16,203 nt of DNA from JBDLID01 sp039715055 (GCA_039715055.1 JBDLID010000066.1:1-16203), one strand, 5' to 3'; numbered from the stretch's first letter, positions 1 through 10,320 are shown. The notes: a model not told the origin generated them from the letters alone. Translations and numbers: made by a program.

Positions 1-1384
1 CACAGTCATCCAGGTTAACAGTTTCTTCGAACTCAAGCGGGCCGTCAGCCTTTTTGACAATGTTGTCCTGGTGGCGAAAGAGATCAGCCATTTCCTCGGG
101 AAAGATCTCATAGTCAGTTTGTCCGACAATATGTTCAAGTTCTGTTGCCGAAAGGTGGGAGAACTGCTTGTTGGCAAGGATATACCGGTTGTTCTGGTCC
201 TTGCAGTAAATCGGCAGGCTGGTGTGGTCGAGAATGGCCTGGAGATAGCTCTGGGTCTCGGCCAGTGAGGAAAGGGCACTCTCACGTTCGTACTGAGCCT
301 GTTTTTTGTCTTCGATATCGTGGATCGTTGAGATGATCACTGACTGGTTGCCCCAGCGGGCCCGGTGCTGGTTGATCTGGATATGGAAGTGGGAGTTGTC
401 GGAGGGGCGCCGGGCGAGCCATTCAAATTCACAGGGAATATCTTTACAGGCATCGAGCCAGTATTGGTTGAGAATTCTATTGTCCTGGTCCGGGGCTGAG
501 AGATCCCGGGCCGGTGAAAGATTTCCGATTTCTTCGGCCCTGATAGAAAACATACCCAGCATGCGCTGGTTGTAATCAAGCAGTCTGCCCCTCAAGTCAT
601 GAATCAGGATGCCGTTGGGGGAGGCGTTGTAGATATCCTGCAGTTTCTCTTTGGCAATGAGGATATGTTTGGCGGTTCTTTTATGTTCGTGAACCTCTCT
701 GTTTAATTCACGGTTCAGTGACGACAGTGACTGGGAGTTTTCATCGAGCAGGAAAATGTTGACCATGGCCTGCCAGTATTGACGATTCCAGGTTTTGATC
801 TGGTAGAGGTTAAACACCATGAAAAAGATCAACGCGACCCCGATGGCGATGATGGTAGTTGTCCCGATGGAGAACGCAACAAATGTGACCGGCAGCAGCA
901 GCTGGAGAAGATAGAGGTAGGCGAGAGTCCGCCAGATACAGAAGCTGGCCATGGCGCCGCCTCCGATCCCTGCAAGAAGAATAATGATCAGGGCGTTTGA
1001 GAAATCATCACCAAACAGATACAGAGCAGCGGCCGGAAAAATGCCCCAGCTGAGACTGACGCCCAGGCAGGAATAAAAAAAGATGTTTTCGTAGAGGTCG
1101 CGTTTTGCAGTTTTGCCCGTACGCAGGTAAAGAACGCCAAGGATCCTGCCGAGAGTGGAGAAAATGAGCAGCCCGCCGAGCAGGAGAAAGAGAACTGGGT
1201 AAGCGGACCAGAAATCTGTAGCCAGTCCGCCGATGAGAAAGGCAATGGGAACGATGACAATACCGGCCCACGAGCGGTCAGCAAGATCCTGGCCGGCTTC
1301 AAGGCGCATCTTGTTAATGGTCTCGGGCGTAAAAGAGTGGGAGTTCTCTCTGCAGTGGCGGTAGTTGTCGTTGAAGCGAATCAT
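1..1384 (-). CDS. Membrane-bound PAS-domain sensor protein (histidine kinase or similar), 3' end outside window
   Basis: This minus-strand frame is open for 461 codons and runs off the left edge. The product starts MIRFNDNYRHCRENS. About 40 soluble residues come first, then six hydrophobic segments at roughly residues 41-58, 60-80, 100-125, 130-150, 155-172 and 174-193, resembling a MASE-type membrane sensor module. A helical linker (about 210-245) leads to a PAS domain at about 245-355, containing NASPNGILIHDLRGRLLDYN. A second PAS domain starts at about 375, containing DHTSLPIYCKDQNNRYILAN and GQTDYEIFPEEMADLFR. The output domain lies outside the window, so kinase versus GGDEF output cannot be decided; a histidine kinase is likelier beside a REC-kinase gene. 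The ATG at 1384 is the first start after an in-frame stop at 1418-1420. I see no clear Shine-Dalgarno, so translation may be coupled to the upstream gene, whose stop lies 33 nt before it. Confidence 0.85.
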   Translation of the reverse strand, partial: MIRFNDNYRHCRENSHSFTPETINKMRLEAGQDLADRSWAGIVIVPIAFLIGGLATDFWSAYPVLFLLLGGLLIFSTLGRILGVLYLRTGKTAKRDLYENIFFYSCLGVSLSWGIFPAAALYLFGDDFSNALIIILLAGIGGGAMASFCIWRTLAYLYLLQLLLPVTFVAFSIGTTTIIAIGVALIFFMVFNLYQIKTWNRQYWQAMVNIFLLDENSQSLSSLNRELNREVHEHKRTAKHILIAKEKLQDIYNASPNGILIHDLRGRLLDYNQRMLGMFSIRAEEIGNLSPARDLSAPDQDNRILNQYWLDACKDIPCEFEWLARRPSDNSHFHIQINQHRARWGNQSVIISTIHDIEDKKQAQYERESALSSLAETQSYLQAILDHTSLPIYCKDQNNRYILANKQFSHLSATELEHIVGQTDYEIFPEEMADLFRHQDNIVKKADGPLEFEETVNLDDC

Positions 1385-1417
1385 TGAAAGAAAAATTTCG
1401 GCAGTCGAATGGGCAGT

Positions 1418-2482
1418 TCAACCGGATAAACGACAGGGTAAAGTAAAGGTAAACGTGGTTTGTTCTCCAGGAGACGACTCGGCTTCGAGACTGCCGTGAT
1501 GCAGGTTCATGATTTGCCTGGCAATGGGGAGGCTCAGGGCGGTCCCCCTGGTGTGGTGCTTTATGTTATCGGTATAGAATTCGTTGAACATGAAATTTTT
1601 GGTAGCCGGATCGATACCGGGGCCGTAATCAGTGATTTTAAAGGTGCAGACTCCATTTTTAACTTGGCAGTCGATATCGACCTTTCCCTCAGGCTCTGAA
1701 AATTTAATGGCGTTATCGAGTACGCTGTCCACCGCAGTGTGGACCAGCGGCCAGTCAAAACAGAGTTCTGTGTCTTCCGGACAGTCCAGGTTAAGGACAA
1801 TATCTGTTTTGTTTTCTTTTTGTCTGGTTTCGATGAGCTCCTCAAGAAATGATTTCAGAGGCATGGCGTAGGAGTTTAATTTTCTGTTGTTTCTCAGGTG
1901 AGTGAGGAGGAGTATCTTTTTAACCAGGTTGTTGAGCCGTTCACCCGATTGCATGATCAACCCGGCGAATTCGGAGACTTTATCCGGGTTCCCTGGGTTC
2001 TCAAGGATTAGCTGGGCACCCATGAGAATTCCGTTGAGCGGGGTTTTCGTCTCATGGGAAAAGAGTTGGAGGATGGAGGTTTTAAGAAGATCAACTTCCT
2101 CGGTTTTCTTCAGTTTGGAAAAGACCTTGATCTTGGCGAGGAGCTCATCATCGACAAAGGGTTTTGTCACATAGTCATCGGCGCCGACCTCATACCCTTT
2201 AAGGCGTTCATCGATCATTGCCTTGCCGGTCACCATGAGTATCTTGGTGAAGCGGTGATTGGGGTCTTTTTTGATCCTTCGGCAGACCTCGTAGCCATCA
2301 ATTCCAGGCATCATGATATCAAGCAGGACGATATCGGGAAAGTAATCCTTGAGCAGTTCAAGGGCCTCCTCCCCGGAACTTGCAGCCCGGTAGGTAAACC
2401 CTTTCTCAAATTCGAGGATTTCCTTGATTATATCAACATTGACCGGTTCGTCGTCAATGATGAGAATACCTATGGATTCCAT
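1418..2482 (-). CDS. Response regulator fused to a histidine kinase core (REC-HisKA-HATPase)
   Basis: The 354-residue product has an N-terminal receiver domain (about 4-121) with acidic pair D10/D11, phospho-acceptor D55 in IVLLDIMMPG, T85 and K107. A dimerisation helix follows, with H-box SHETKTPLNGI (His143). The ATP-binding domain has N-box LDNAIKFS (Asn257) and G1 box DYGPGI (285-290). The glycine-rich G2 loop is unusual: GTALSLPIA (313-321) instead of the common GTGLGL. Having REC first and kinase second reverses a classical hybrid kinase; such proteins usually receive phosphate from another sensor and pass it on. The downstream membrane PAS sensor (1-1384) is the obvious partner. I chose the ATG at 2482 because GGAG lies 10 nt upstream and the REC fold begins at once. 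An in-frame ATG at 2563 would add 27 residues of no recognisable character. Confidence 0.9.
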   Translation of the reverse strand: MESIGILIIDDEPVNVDIIKEILEFEKGFTYRAASSGEEALELLKDYFPDIVLLDIMMPGIDGYEVCRRIKKDPNHRFTKILMVTGKAMIDERLKGYEVGADDYVTKPFVDDELLAKIKVFSKLKKTEEVDLLKTSILQLFSHETKTPLNGILMGAQLILENPGNPDKVSEFAGLIMQSGERLNNLVKKILLLTHLRNNRKLNSYAMPLKSFLEELIETRQKENKTDIVLNLDCPEDTELCFDWPLVHTAVDSVLDNAIKFSEPEGKVDIDCQVKNGVCTFKITDYGPGIDPATKNFMFNEFYTDNIKHHTRGTALSLPIARQIMNLHHGSLEAESSPGEQTTFTFTLPCRLSG

Positions 2483-2573
2483 TGAAATGTCACTCCGTCT
2501 TCTTTGCGGAAAGCAGGTGGTTAGGGCTGTGCCGATAGAACGTGGACGAGTAAACCTGCCCAAAAATGTGGTA

Positions 2574-2602
2574 ATGTTAGCCTTTATTTTTCAGCTTGAA
2601 AA
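2574..2602 (-). promoter_or_regulatory. Possible sigma-70 type promoter for the signalling genes
   Basis: On the minus strand a TTTTCA hexamer (2597-2602) and a TAACAT hexamer (2574-2579) are separated by 17 nt. Each matches the -35/-10 consensus at four of six positions. It sits about 90 nt upstream of the chosen start at 2482. Transcription from here would leave the alternative ATG at 2563 almost leaderless, which favours the start at 2482. The match is weak and found by eye only. Confidence 0.25.
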
Positions 2603-2859
2603 GAGTTTTCCTGCACATCTTAAGAAGGGAACTTAAAAACAATAATAGCTGTGGAATACGGGAGCCAGCCGGTTTCCGACTGGACATTAGTTGAAGAGGT
2701 GCAGGTATAAATACACAGTTTAGTCCTTTGTTCCGGTCATTAATGGGTAGTAATGGTGGTCAGGTACGACTGTCATTTACTGAAGAGAAAGTGATTACCA
2801 ATTACACTTATTTACAACTGGAACGGCGATATGGTATCGTGCTCTTCTTTTTTCAGTAG

Positions 2860-2901
2860 CAGGAGCCTCTTGGGCAATTGTAATTCTTTGAGAGACTCCT
2901 G
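2860..2901 (+). promoter_or_regulatory. Stem-loop in the cbiG leader
   Basis: The arm CAGGAGCCTCT (2860-2870) pairs with AGAGACTCCTG (2891-2901) at 10 of 11 positions, with one C/A mismatch at 2866/2895 and a 20-nt loop. It ends 23 nt before the cbiG ATG. No T-tract follows, so it is not a standard terminator. It could influence translation or be a protein-binding palindrome. The pairing is seen; any role is inferred. Confidence 0.35.
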
Positions 2902-2924
2902 GGCGAGCGTATAAGGCAACAGGG

Positions 2925-3920
2925 ATGAAGATAGCGATTTTAGCAGTGACCAGAGGTGGAAAAGATCTTGGGGAGAGACTGAGCTGTCGTCTGCCTGGTG
3001 CTGAGATGTTTTCTACAGAATCGGGCGTGCTGTCAACCATTGAAACTGCCTGGAATAATTATGACGCGATCGTCTGTATTATGGCTACCGGAATTGTTGT
3101 AAGGGCAATGGCCCCATTATGCCGTGACAAGCGCTCTGACCCATGTGTCCTGGTTCTTGATGAGAAAGGGAAATTCGTTATCAGCCTTCTCTCCGGTCAC
3201 CTGGGCGGCGGTAATGAGCTTGCCCTGACCGTTGCCGAAATTACAGGCGGACAACCGGTGATCACCACCGCATCGGACGTCACCGGGCATACTGCCCTTG
3301 ACCTTTGGGCACGTCGCAACCGGCTTGTTGTCAACGATTGGAAGAAACTGACCGGCTGGAGCACCAGGCTCGTCAACGGGGAAAGGCTGAAGGTTTACTG
3401 TGAATATGGTGATGGCCAACTGCCAGAAGACATGAGACGATGCACCAGTGGAGATGACGCAGACCTGGCCATTTCCCATACAGGTAAAGAAGGCGATAGC
3501 CGCTCCCTTCTCCTGCGTCCGGTAAATCTCCATGTCGGCATTGGCTGCAACCGTAATACACCGGTTGAAGATATGGTGCGCAGTCTTGATGAGCTTTTTG
3601 CAGAACACGGACTCGATCAGCAGTGTATCAGCAGACTTGCAACCATAGACCTGAAAAAAGACGAACATGGGCTTCTTGAACTTGGTCGATCCATGGAGCT
3701 GGAGCTTAAATTTTATAACAAAGATGAACTCAACGGGGTTCCCGGTGTCTCAACTTCAGCAGCAGTTCTTGCGGCCACAGGCGCAAAAGGTGTGGCTGAG
3801 CCTGCAGCATTGTTGAGCGCTGCTGATGAAAACAGTGAAGCCCGGTTAATCATAAGGAAACGAAAATGGAAGGACGTGACAGTGGCAGTAGCCGAGAGCA
3901 GGATCGATCTGGTGGAATGA
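2925..3920 (+). CDS. cbiG: Cobalt-precorrin 5A hydrolase (CbiG)
   Basis: CbiG opens the delta-lactone ring of cobalt-precorrin-5A and releases acetaldehyde, giving cobalt-precorrin-5B in the anaerobic B12 pathway. It is a cytoplasmic enzyme. The 331-residue product shows the usual parts in order. The N-terminal domain (about 1-130) has MATGIVVRAMAPL (53-65) and SGHLGGGNELA (90-100). A variable linker follows. The C-terminal domain (from about 200) has HVGIGCNRNTP (203-213) and GVSTSAAVLAATGAKGVAEP (274-293). The length is normal for an unfused CbiG. The start is at ATG 2925, with a modest AAGG about 9 nt upstream. Its stop overlaps the next gene's start in an ATGA (3917-3920), so cbiG and cbiH are probably translationally coupled. 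Confidence 0.95.
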   Translation: MKIAILAVTRGGKDLGERLSCRLPGAEMFSTESGVLSTIETAWNNYDAIVCIMATGIVVRAMAPLCRDKRSDPCVLVLDEKGKFVISLLSGHLGGGNELALTVAEITGGQPVITTASDVTGHTALDLWARRNRLVVNDWKKLTGWSTRLVNGERLKVYCEYGDGQLPEDMRRCTSGDDADLAISHTGKEGDSRSLLLRPVNLHVGIGCNRNTPVEDMVRSLDELFAEHGLDQQCISRLATIDLKKDEHGLLELGRSMELELKFYNKDELNGVPGVSTSAAVLAATGAKGVAEPAALLSAADENSEARLIIRKRKWKDVTVAVAESRIDLVE

Positions 3921-4669
3921 TCAGCGTAGTTGGTACCGGTCCCGGCAGCAGGGATCATATAACTCAGGCTGCTGTACAGGCCATTGAAAACGCTGATTGC
4001 ATTATCGGCTACAAGACCTACCTGGACCTGGTGCCGGACCTTCTAGAAGGCAAGGAGGTCCTGGCTTCATCGATGATGCAGGAGGTGGATCGCTGCCGCA
4101 AGGGTGTTGAGCTGGCTGAAGCCGGGAAAAAAATCGCCCTGATCTCCGGTGGTGATCCCGGAATCTATGCCATGGCTGGTCTTGTCTTTGAAATCGCAGT
4201 GGAGAATAACAGTAGGGTTCAGATCGAAGTGATACCTGGGATTGCTGCGATCAACGGCTGTGCCGCCCGACTTGGAGCCCCGCTCATGCACGATTTTGCA
4301 GCGGTCAGTCTCTCAGATCTTCTCACTCCCTGGGAACTTATTGAAAAACGGCTCGATGCTGCAGGGGCGGCTGATTTTGTTCTTGCCATCTATAATCCCA
4401 AATCTAAAAAACGGACCGAACACATCAAGCGGGCAAGAGAGATCCTGCTCACCCACCGGGCCGGTTCCACTCCAGTGGGCATTGTTACAGGGGCAACCCG
4501 TGACAACGAGGTGGTGACCGTCACCACCCTTGATAAGATGCTCGATGCAGAAATCAACATGCAATCCACCGTCATTATCGGTAACTCAACCACATTCATC
4601 TGGAATAACAAGATGATAACTCCAAGAGGATACGGGGATAAATACCGGTTGAGCGGAGATAAAGACTGA
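3917..4669 (+). CDS. cbiH: Precorrin-3B / cobalt-factor III C17-methyltransferase (CbiH/CobJ family)
   Basis: This SAM-dependent tetrapyrrole methylase methylates C17 and contracts the corrin ring. In the anaerobic pathway its product feeds the route on which CbiG acts, which matches the gene order. The 250-residue product has the methylase signatures GTGPGSRDHIT (6-16), SGGDPGIY (77-84), PGIAA (107-111), LSDLLTPW (132-139) and YNPKSKKR (159-166). VTGATRDNEVVTVTTL follows near residues 190-205. I chose the ATG at 3917 because the fold starts immediately there, it forms a 4-nt overlap with the cbiG stop, and GGTGG lies just upstream. A longer in-frame start at 3866 adds 17 hydrophilic residues and lies deep inside cbiG. 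The name cbiH rather than cobJ rests on the cbiG neighbour. Confidence 0.93.
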   Translation: MISVVGTGPGSRDHITQAAVQAIENADCIIGYKTYLDLVPDLLEGKEVLASSMMQEVDRCRKGVELAEAGKKIALISGGDPGIYAMAGLVFEIAVENNSRVQIEVIPGIAAINGCAARLGAPLMHDFAAVSLSDLLTPWELIEKRLDAAGAADFVLAIYNPKSKKRTEHIKRAREILLTHRAGSTPVGIVTGATRDNEVVTVTTLDKMLDAEINMQSTVIIGNSTTFIWNNKMITPRGYGDKYRLSGDKD

Positions 4670-4670
4670 C

Positions 4671-5262
4671 ATGGCCAGACGTCTCTTCATGCTTCGTCAC
4701 GGGGAGGTCGGATATCCTGGCCGTTACGTGGGAGCGAGCGATCTGCCTCTAAACGTTCAGGGACGGGAGCAGATCAGAACACTTGGGCCGGTGCTTGCCA
4801 AAATGGAGATAGACCTGATCCTGGCCAGCCCCATGAAGCGCTGTCGGATGAGTTGTGAAGAGCTGGGCCTTGATCGGCAACCACGTCTGGTTGAAGAGCT
4901 GCGTGAGATTGACTTCGGTCGCTGGGAACTGAAAAGTTTTGAGGAGATTGCCGCAAGTGATCCGGAACTGGTTCAACAGTGGGCAGTCTGGTCAGCGGAT
5001 TTTTGTTTTCCGCAGGGGGAGTCTGTTACCAATTTTCTTGACCGGGTACAGAGTGTGGCCGCACTTGTGGCAGAGCAATCAGCCGAAAACATTCTCCTGG
5101 TGACCCATGGAGGCATGATTCGCAGCCTTCTCTGCCATTTTCTGGGGTTACCGCCTGAAGACTACCTGGTTTTTCAGGTGGACAGGGCAAAGTACTGCAC
5201 ATTGGAGCTCCACGGCGAAAGGGGAGTTTTAAGCGGTTTTAATCTCGGTCAGGACATGTCTT

Positions 5263-5276
<14 letters not shown>
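4671..5276 (+). CDS. cobC: Histidine phosphatase family protein, probable alpha-ribazole phosphatase (CobC-like)
   Basis: In the B12 pathway CobC removes the 5'-phosphate of alpha-ribazole phosphate or of the assembled nucleotide-loop product. The 201-residue product has the family's catalytic motif LRHGE with phosphorylatable His10. It also has the arginine-containing SPMKR (53-57), REIDFGRWE (78-86) with the acid residue Glu79, and the second histidine in VTHGG (His146). The family includes phosphoglycerate mutase-like and other phosphatases, so the substrate is inferred from context. The ATG at 4671 comes one base after the cbiH stop, with GGAG upstream, which makes this the third gene of a cbiGH-cobC operon. 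Its last 14 bases overlap the convergent sigma-54 activator gene. Confidence 0.82.
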
Positions 5277-6476
<1,200 letters not shown>

Positions 6477-6480
<4 letters not shown>

Positions 6481-9400
6481 GAGTCACTTGCGGAGATTTG
6501 TTTTTGGAACAGCTGATAGTACATGCCCCTGGCATCCACCAGCTCACTGTGCACCCCTTTTTCGACAATGCGGCCGTCGTAGAGAACAAAGATCTGGTCC
6601 GCATTCATCACCGTGCTTAACCGGTGGGCGATGATCACTGCCGTACGATTGGCGAGGATCTGTTCCATATTCGACTGGATATGGTGCTCGGACTCTCCGT
6701 CAAGGGCTGATGTGGCCTCGTCAAAGATAAGAAATTTCGGTTCATTGTAGAGAGCACGGGCAATACAGATCCGCTGGATCTGGCCGCCGGAAAGGCCTAC
6801 ACCGCGCTCACCCACCACCTGCTCGTAACCGATGGGAAGATTTGTGATAAAGCCGTGGGCGTCGGCCAGTTTGGCCGCCTGCATCACTCTGCGCTGGTCG
6901 GCATCCGTGGCACCCATGGCAATGTTTTCAGAAACCGTGCCGGCAAAGAGGAGGTTGTTCTGCATTACGTAGCCGATATGGCGGCGATAGTACTCAAGGT
7001 CCACTGACTCCATATCGTAGTCGCAGACTGATATTTTACCCTCTGTGGCCCGATAGAGTCCTACCAGCAGTTTGGCAAGGGTTGTCTTGCCGGAGCCAGA
7101 AGGGCCGACAATGGCAACAGTGGAGCCTTCGTGAATGGTCATACTGATATTTTCAAGGATATAGCCGGATTTTTCTCCATAACGAAAATAGAGGTCTTCA
7201 CAGCGAATGTCGCCGTCAAGGTCCGGCAGAATAACGCGGCTTGAAGTTTCACTTTTTTTCTGTTCCGGTTCCAGGTCGAGGACATCGCCGAGACGCTCCA
7301 TGGAGACCAGTGCCTCCTGGAACTCATCCCAGACGCCGACAAGACCGAGTACCGGGGTCATTGCCGCGCCGACCAGGGCGTTGTAGGCCATCATCTGGCC
7401 GATAGTGAACTCGTTATTCAGTACCATCCTTGCACCGAACCAGAGGATGGCAATGGAGGCCGCCGCTTTGAGCAGTTCACTGGCGCCGTTGATAATTGAG
7501 GTGAACATCTCGGACCTGAACTGGATATCGAGGGCCTTGGTGTACTTTTTTTCCCACTTCATCCGCATGGTGCGCTCAACCGACATGGCCTTGACACTTT
7601 CAGCACCACCAAGGGTCTCCATGAGAAACGCCTCGGAGTCGGTCTGGGCATAGAAGGTGTCCCGGGCGTATTTCTTATACTTCGGGGTGGCCAGCAGGGT
7701 GATCAGAATCAGGGGAATGAGGAAACCGATGAGGACAAAGGTGAGGCTGACGCTGTACTTGAAAAGAACCACCATGTAGACCACAACCATGAAAGCATTG
7801 AGCACCGTGCCGATGGACGATTCGGTCATGAAGCTGCGGATGGTTTCGTTTTCCTGAAAACGGGCTATGATATCACCGGTCTTGCGTTTTGCAAAAAAAT
7901 CAACGGGCAGGGACAGGACATGTTTGAGAAAGTGGGCCATCATGGTGAAGTCCATCTTTCTCGTCAGGAAGTTTGCCAGGTAGGCCGAGACCAGCTCGGT
8001 GAGCTGGGAGAAAACCATGGCAATACCGAGGCCCATGATCATCATGTTGAGCAGGGAGTAGTTCTGGTGAACCACCACCTTGTCGAGCACGTTCTGGATG
8101 ATAATCGGGGCAACGAGGCCGAGCAGCTGCATGATGAGTGCTGCGAGAAAGAGATCGCGGAGGATCCTTTTCATCGGTTTGAGATAGCCGATAAACCTTT
8201 TCCAGGGCGACTGGAGAGGTTCAAGCTCAGCCATATTCTCGGTGGGCTGAAAAAGCAGGCAGTTGCCGGTCCAGCCCTGTTCGAATTCGGCCACTGACAT
8301 CTTTCTAAAACCGGCTCCGGGATCAGCCACCCAGATATGGCTCTTGGAGATACCGTAGACGACAATGTAGTGATACCCCTCCCAGTGGGCGACAAATGGC
8401 AGGTCAAATCCCTGCAGAGAGCCGTAGGTGCAGCGCACACCCTTGGTGGCAAAACCAAGGGATTCGCCAACCTGGGCGAGGCTCTCCATGGTGGCCCCTT
8501 CACTTGTGACGTTGGCCATCTCGCGAAGTTTGCCAAGGGTCATGGGGATTTTGTGGTGCTTGCAGACCATGGCCAGGCAGGCGGCGCCGCAATCCATCTC
8601 TTCGGCCTGTTCAACCAGGCCGAAACGCTTGATGATCTTACCGCCAATGCCGGCTGAGCCCGCACTTGAAACAAGGCTTTTAACCCCCTGCCATGAGGCG
8701 ACTTTTTTCTGACGTTCAAGCTCTTTGTCGAAGAATGCAATCCGTTCTTCGAGTATCTTGCGGATGGTGGCGTTTTGCTGAAGAATCAGCTGGACGGTGG
8801 GCTGGGGAATGATGATGAGCAGACAGTCGCTGGCGGCAACTGCGGACGCTGGCTGTACCGAATAATCGATACAGCTTTTTTCGCCAAAGACTTCACCCTT
8901 GGTAAGAGAGCGGATCTGGTATCGCTCGTCGCCCTCGCTGCGGATGATGTCCACCTGACCGGACCTGACAATGTAGAGCCTGCGGTCCTCTCCCGAGTCC
9001 TGTTTGAGAATCTCTTTACCGGCCCTGACCCTCTTGGCACCGATACTCTGAATGATCTCCTCATATTCCTCTCGTTCGACCTTGTTTTTCTTAAGGTTGA
9101 AAAATTCGGCGACAATACCGCCGACGGCCTTAAGCGCCATGTACTGGTGGACAAAGCGGCTGGCCTTTTTATTTTTTTCCAGCAGATCAACAAGAAGTTG
9201 ACGGGGGAATATGAGGAGTTCTGTCTTGCCCGATGATCGTACCGAATAGCCGGCAGTCCCTTCCTTGAGAAGAATGGACTCGGAGAAGGTGTCCCCGGCC
9301 TTGCACAGCCCAAGACTCTTTTCTTTTCCCTTTTCACTGATAAAGAGACGGGCGCGTCCGGTGCGAATAAGGTAGAGACTGTCACAGGTTTGACCACTCT

Positions 9401-9521
9401 CCAGAATGATCTCACCGAACTCAAAAGTTTTTTGACTGTGCGAGTCGGCAAGAATCTGTAGTTCCTGGTCACTGAAACAGGAAAAAATCTCTACTTCTTT
9501 AAAAAAGTCGAGCAAAGACAT
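6477..9521 (-). CDS. C39-peptidase ABC exporter with two N-terminal cyclic-nucleotide-binding domains
   Basis: This 1014-residue, four-part inner-membrane protein would cleave a double-glycine leader in the cytoplasm and export the core peptide. Two cNMP-binding-type folds come first, at about 8-125 and 150-265 (for example FEFGEIILESGQTCDSLYLI and GEVFGEKSCIDYSVQPASAV). A C39 peptidase follows at about 298-425 with oxyanion Gln305, Cys311 in EMDCGAACLAMV, His384 in GYHYIVVYG and Asp400 in VADPGAG, so it should be active. A six-helix ABC transmembrane domain spans about 455-735. The ATPase has Walker A GPSGSGKTT (806-814), Q-loop Gln854, signature LSGGQ (910-914), Walker B LIFDE (931-935) and H-loop His966. 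The ATG at 9521 has TGAGG 10 nt upstream and lies 19 nt after the parvulin-like gene. C39 exporters with cNMP domains are known; HetC of heterocystous cyanobacteria is a comparable architecture. The ligand, if any, is unknown. Confidence 0.96.
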
Positions 9522-9540
9522 GGTGAAGAAACCTCAGTGG

Positions 9541-10296
9541 TTAGTTAATCTTGATCTGAACATCTTTGGCTCGATCTGCAAGCCACTCCTCGTGAATGGC
9601 CTTGCTCACCTCCATCTTGATATCCTCATCAAGCTCGGCCGGATGGAACTTGAGGACCTGGACGATTTCAAAAAAATCCTCATCTCCAAGCTGAACAGGA
9701 CCGACCAGATCATCCTTGGAGGCATTGAAAACCTTTGCCTCGAGGTCCGGGCCAAGTGTTCCGCGTCTGACATTCATCATCCGGCCCTGGGTGAACCTTG
9801 TGTCTTCATCTATGGAGTGCTCGATAACCAGCTCATCAAACATGTCTTCGTCATCTTCCAGCAGGGCGAAAATTTCGTTGGCCTTGTCCTTGCCTGCAAT
9901 GACGATATGTTTGAGATCTACCGCCTCGAATTTTGGCGAGTGAAGTCGAAAATAATCGTTAATTGCCTCGTCAGAGGTGATATCAAGCATCATTTTGTTT
10001 TTGAGCAGCAGATCTTTGATAAAGGACTCAAAGTCATCAACACTGACATTCATCTCCTTCATCCATTCTTCGGTATCTTTGGCTCTGTGCATACCGGCAA
10101 AACGGCGAAAATCATCTGCACCGCCCTGCAGCTCCTCATCGCTGACGCTGATGCCGCGCTGGCCTGCGGCAAGGACAGTCAGCTTGTCGCTGATGATGCG
10201 GTTGGCAATTTCCTCGAACTCATTGTTGAACTTGAGAAAGTTGATCACATCCTGGGCTGTGAGTTGGACGTTGTCAATGGTCAGAACAGTACTCAT
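9541..10296 (-). CDS. Parvulin/SurA-like peptidyl-prolyl isomerase family protein, no signal peptide
   Basis: This 251-residue acidic protein has a helical SurA-N/PrsA-like first half (about 1-115) and a parvulin-type rotamase domain (about 120-215). Visible rotamase features are LKHIVIAGKDKANEIF (129-144), FDELVIEHSIDE (153-164), GRMMNVRRGTLGPDLEAKVF (171-190) and VGPVQLGDEDFFEIVQVL (198-215). The usual GG(D/E)LG core is altered to GRMMNVRRGTLG, so isomerase activity is uncertain. The N-terminus (MSTVLTIDNVQLTAQ) has no signal peptide or membrane segment, unlike periplasmic SurA or PrsA, so it is predicted to be cytosolic. It lies between the HlyD adaptor and the exporter, 24 and 19 nt away. 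A role as a chaperone that keeps cargo unfolded or presents it to the C39 domain is inferred. The start is supported by AAAGGAG five nt upstream. Confidence 0.85.
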   Translation of the reverse strand: MSTVLTIDNVQLTAQDVINFLKFNNEFEEIANRIISDKLTVLAAGQRGISVSDEELQGGADDFRRFAGMHRAKDTEEWMKEMNVSVDDFESFIKDLLLKNKMMLDITSDEAINDYFRLHSPKFEAVDLKHIVIAGKDKANEIFALLEDDEDMFDELVIEHSIDEDTRFTQGRMMNVRRGTLGPDLEAKVFNASKDDLVGPVQLGDEDFFEIVQVLKFHPAELDEDIKMEVSKAIHEEWLADRAKDVQIKIN

Positions 10297-10320
10297 GATA
10301 GCTCCTTTTTTTATGGTTGA

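Larger units (their letters stand above)
2483..2924. other. Divergent intergenic region between the signalling genes and the cobalamin genes
   Basis: About 440 bases separate the two divergent gene starts. I see no credible gene here. On the plus strand, TGGACA (2681-2686) and TATAAA (2706-2711) could be a promoter for cbiG, but their 19-nt spacing is longer than ideal. A small mismatched inverted repeat lies at 2665-2683 and a longer one at 2860-2901. I looked for the conserved B12-box and other core motifs of a cobalamin riboswitch upstream of cbiG and did not recognise them. Confidence 0.5.

Noticed and set aside
2054..2485. A 143-codon plus-strand frame across the response regulator gene
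   Set aside because: It lies antisense to a well-supported REC domain and its translation shows no recognisable motif; it is a shadow of the coding strand's codon bias.
2482..2563. The longer start of the REC-kinase gene at 2563
   Set aside because: The extra 27 residues have no domain character, and a good Shine-Dalgarno sits before the ATG at 2482.
2665..2683. Small hairpin CCAGCCGG-TTT-CCGACTGG as a terminator
   Set aside because: It has an internal mismatch, no T-tract on either strand and does not follow a gene end.
9520..10320. A 266-codon plus-strand frame opposite the parvulin-like gene
   Set aside because: The minus-strand product has a recognisable SurA/parvulin fold and a strong ribosome binding site, while the plus frame has neither.
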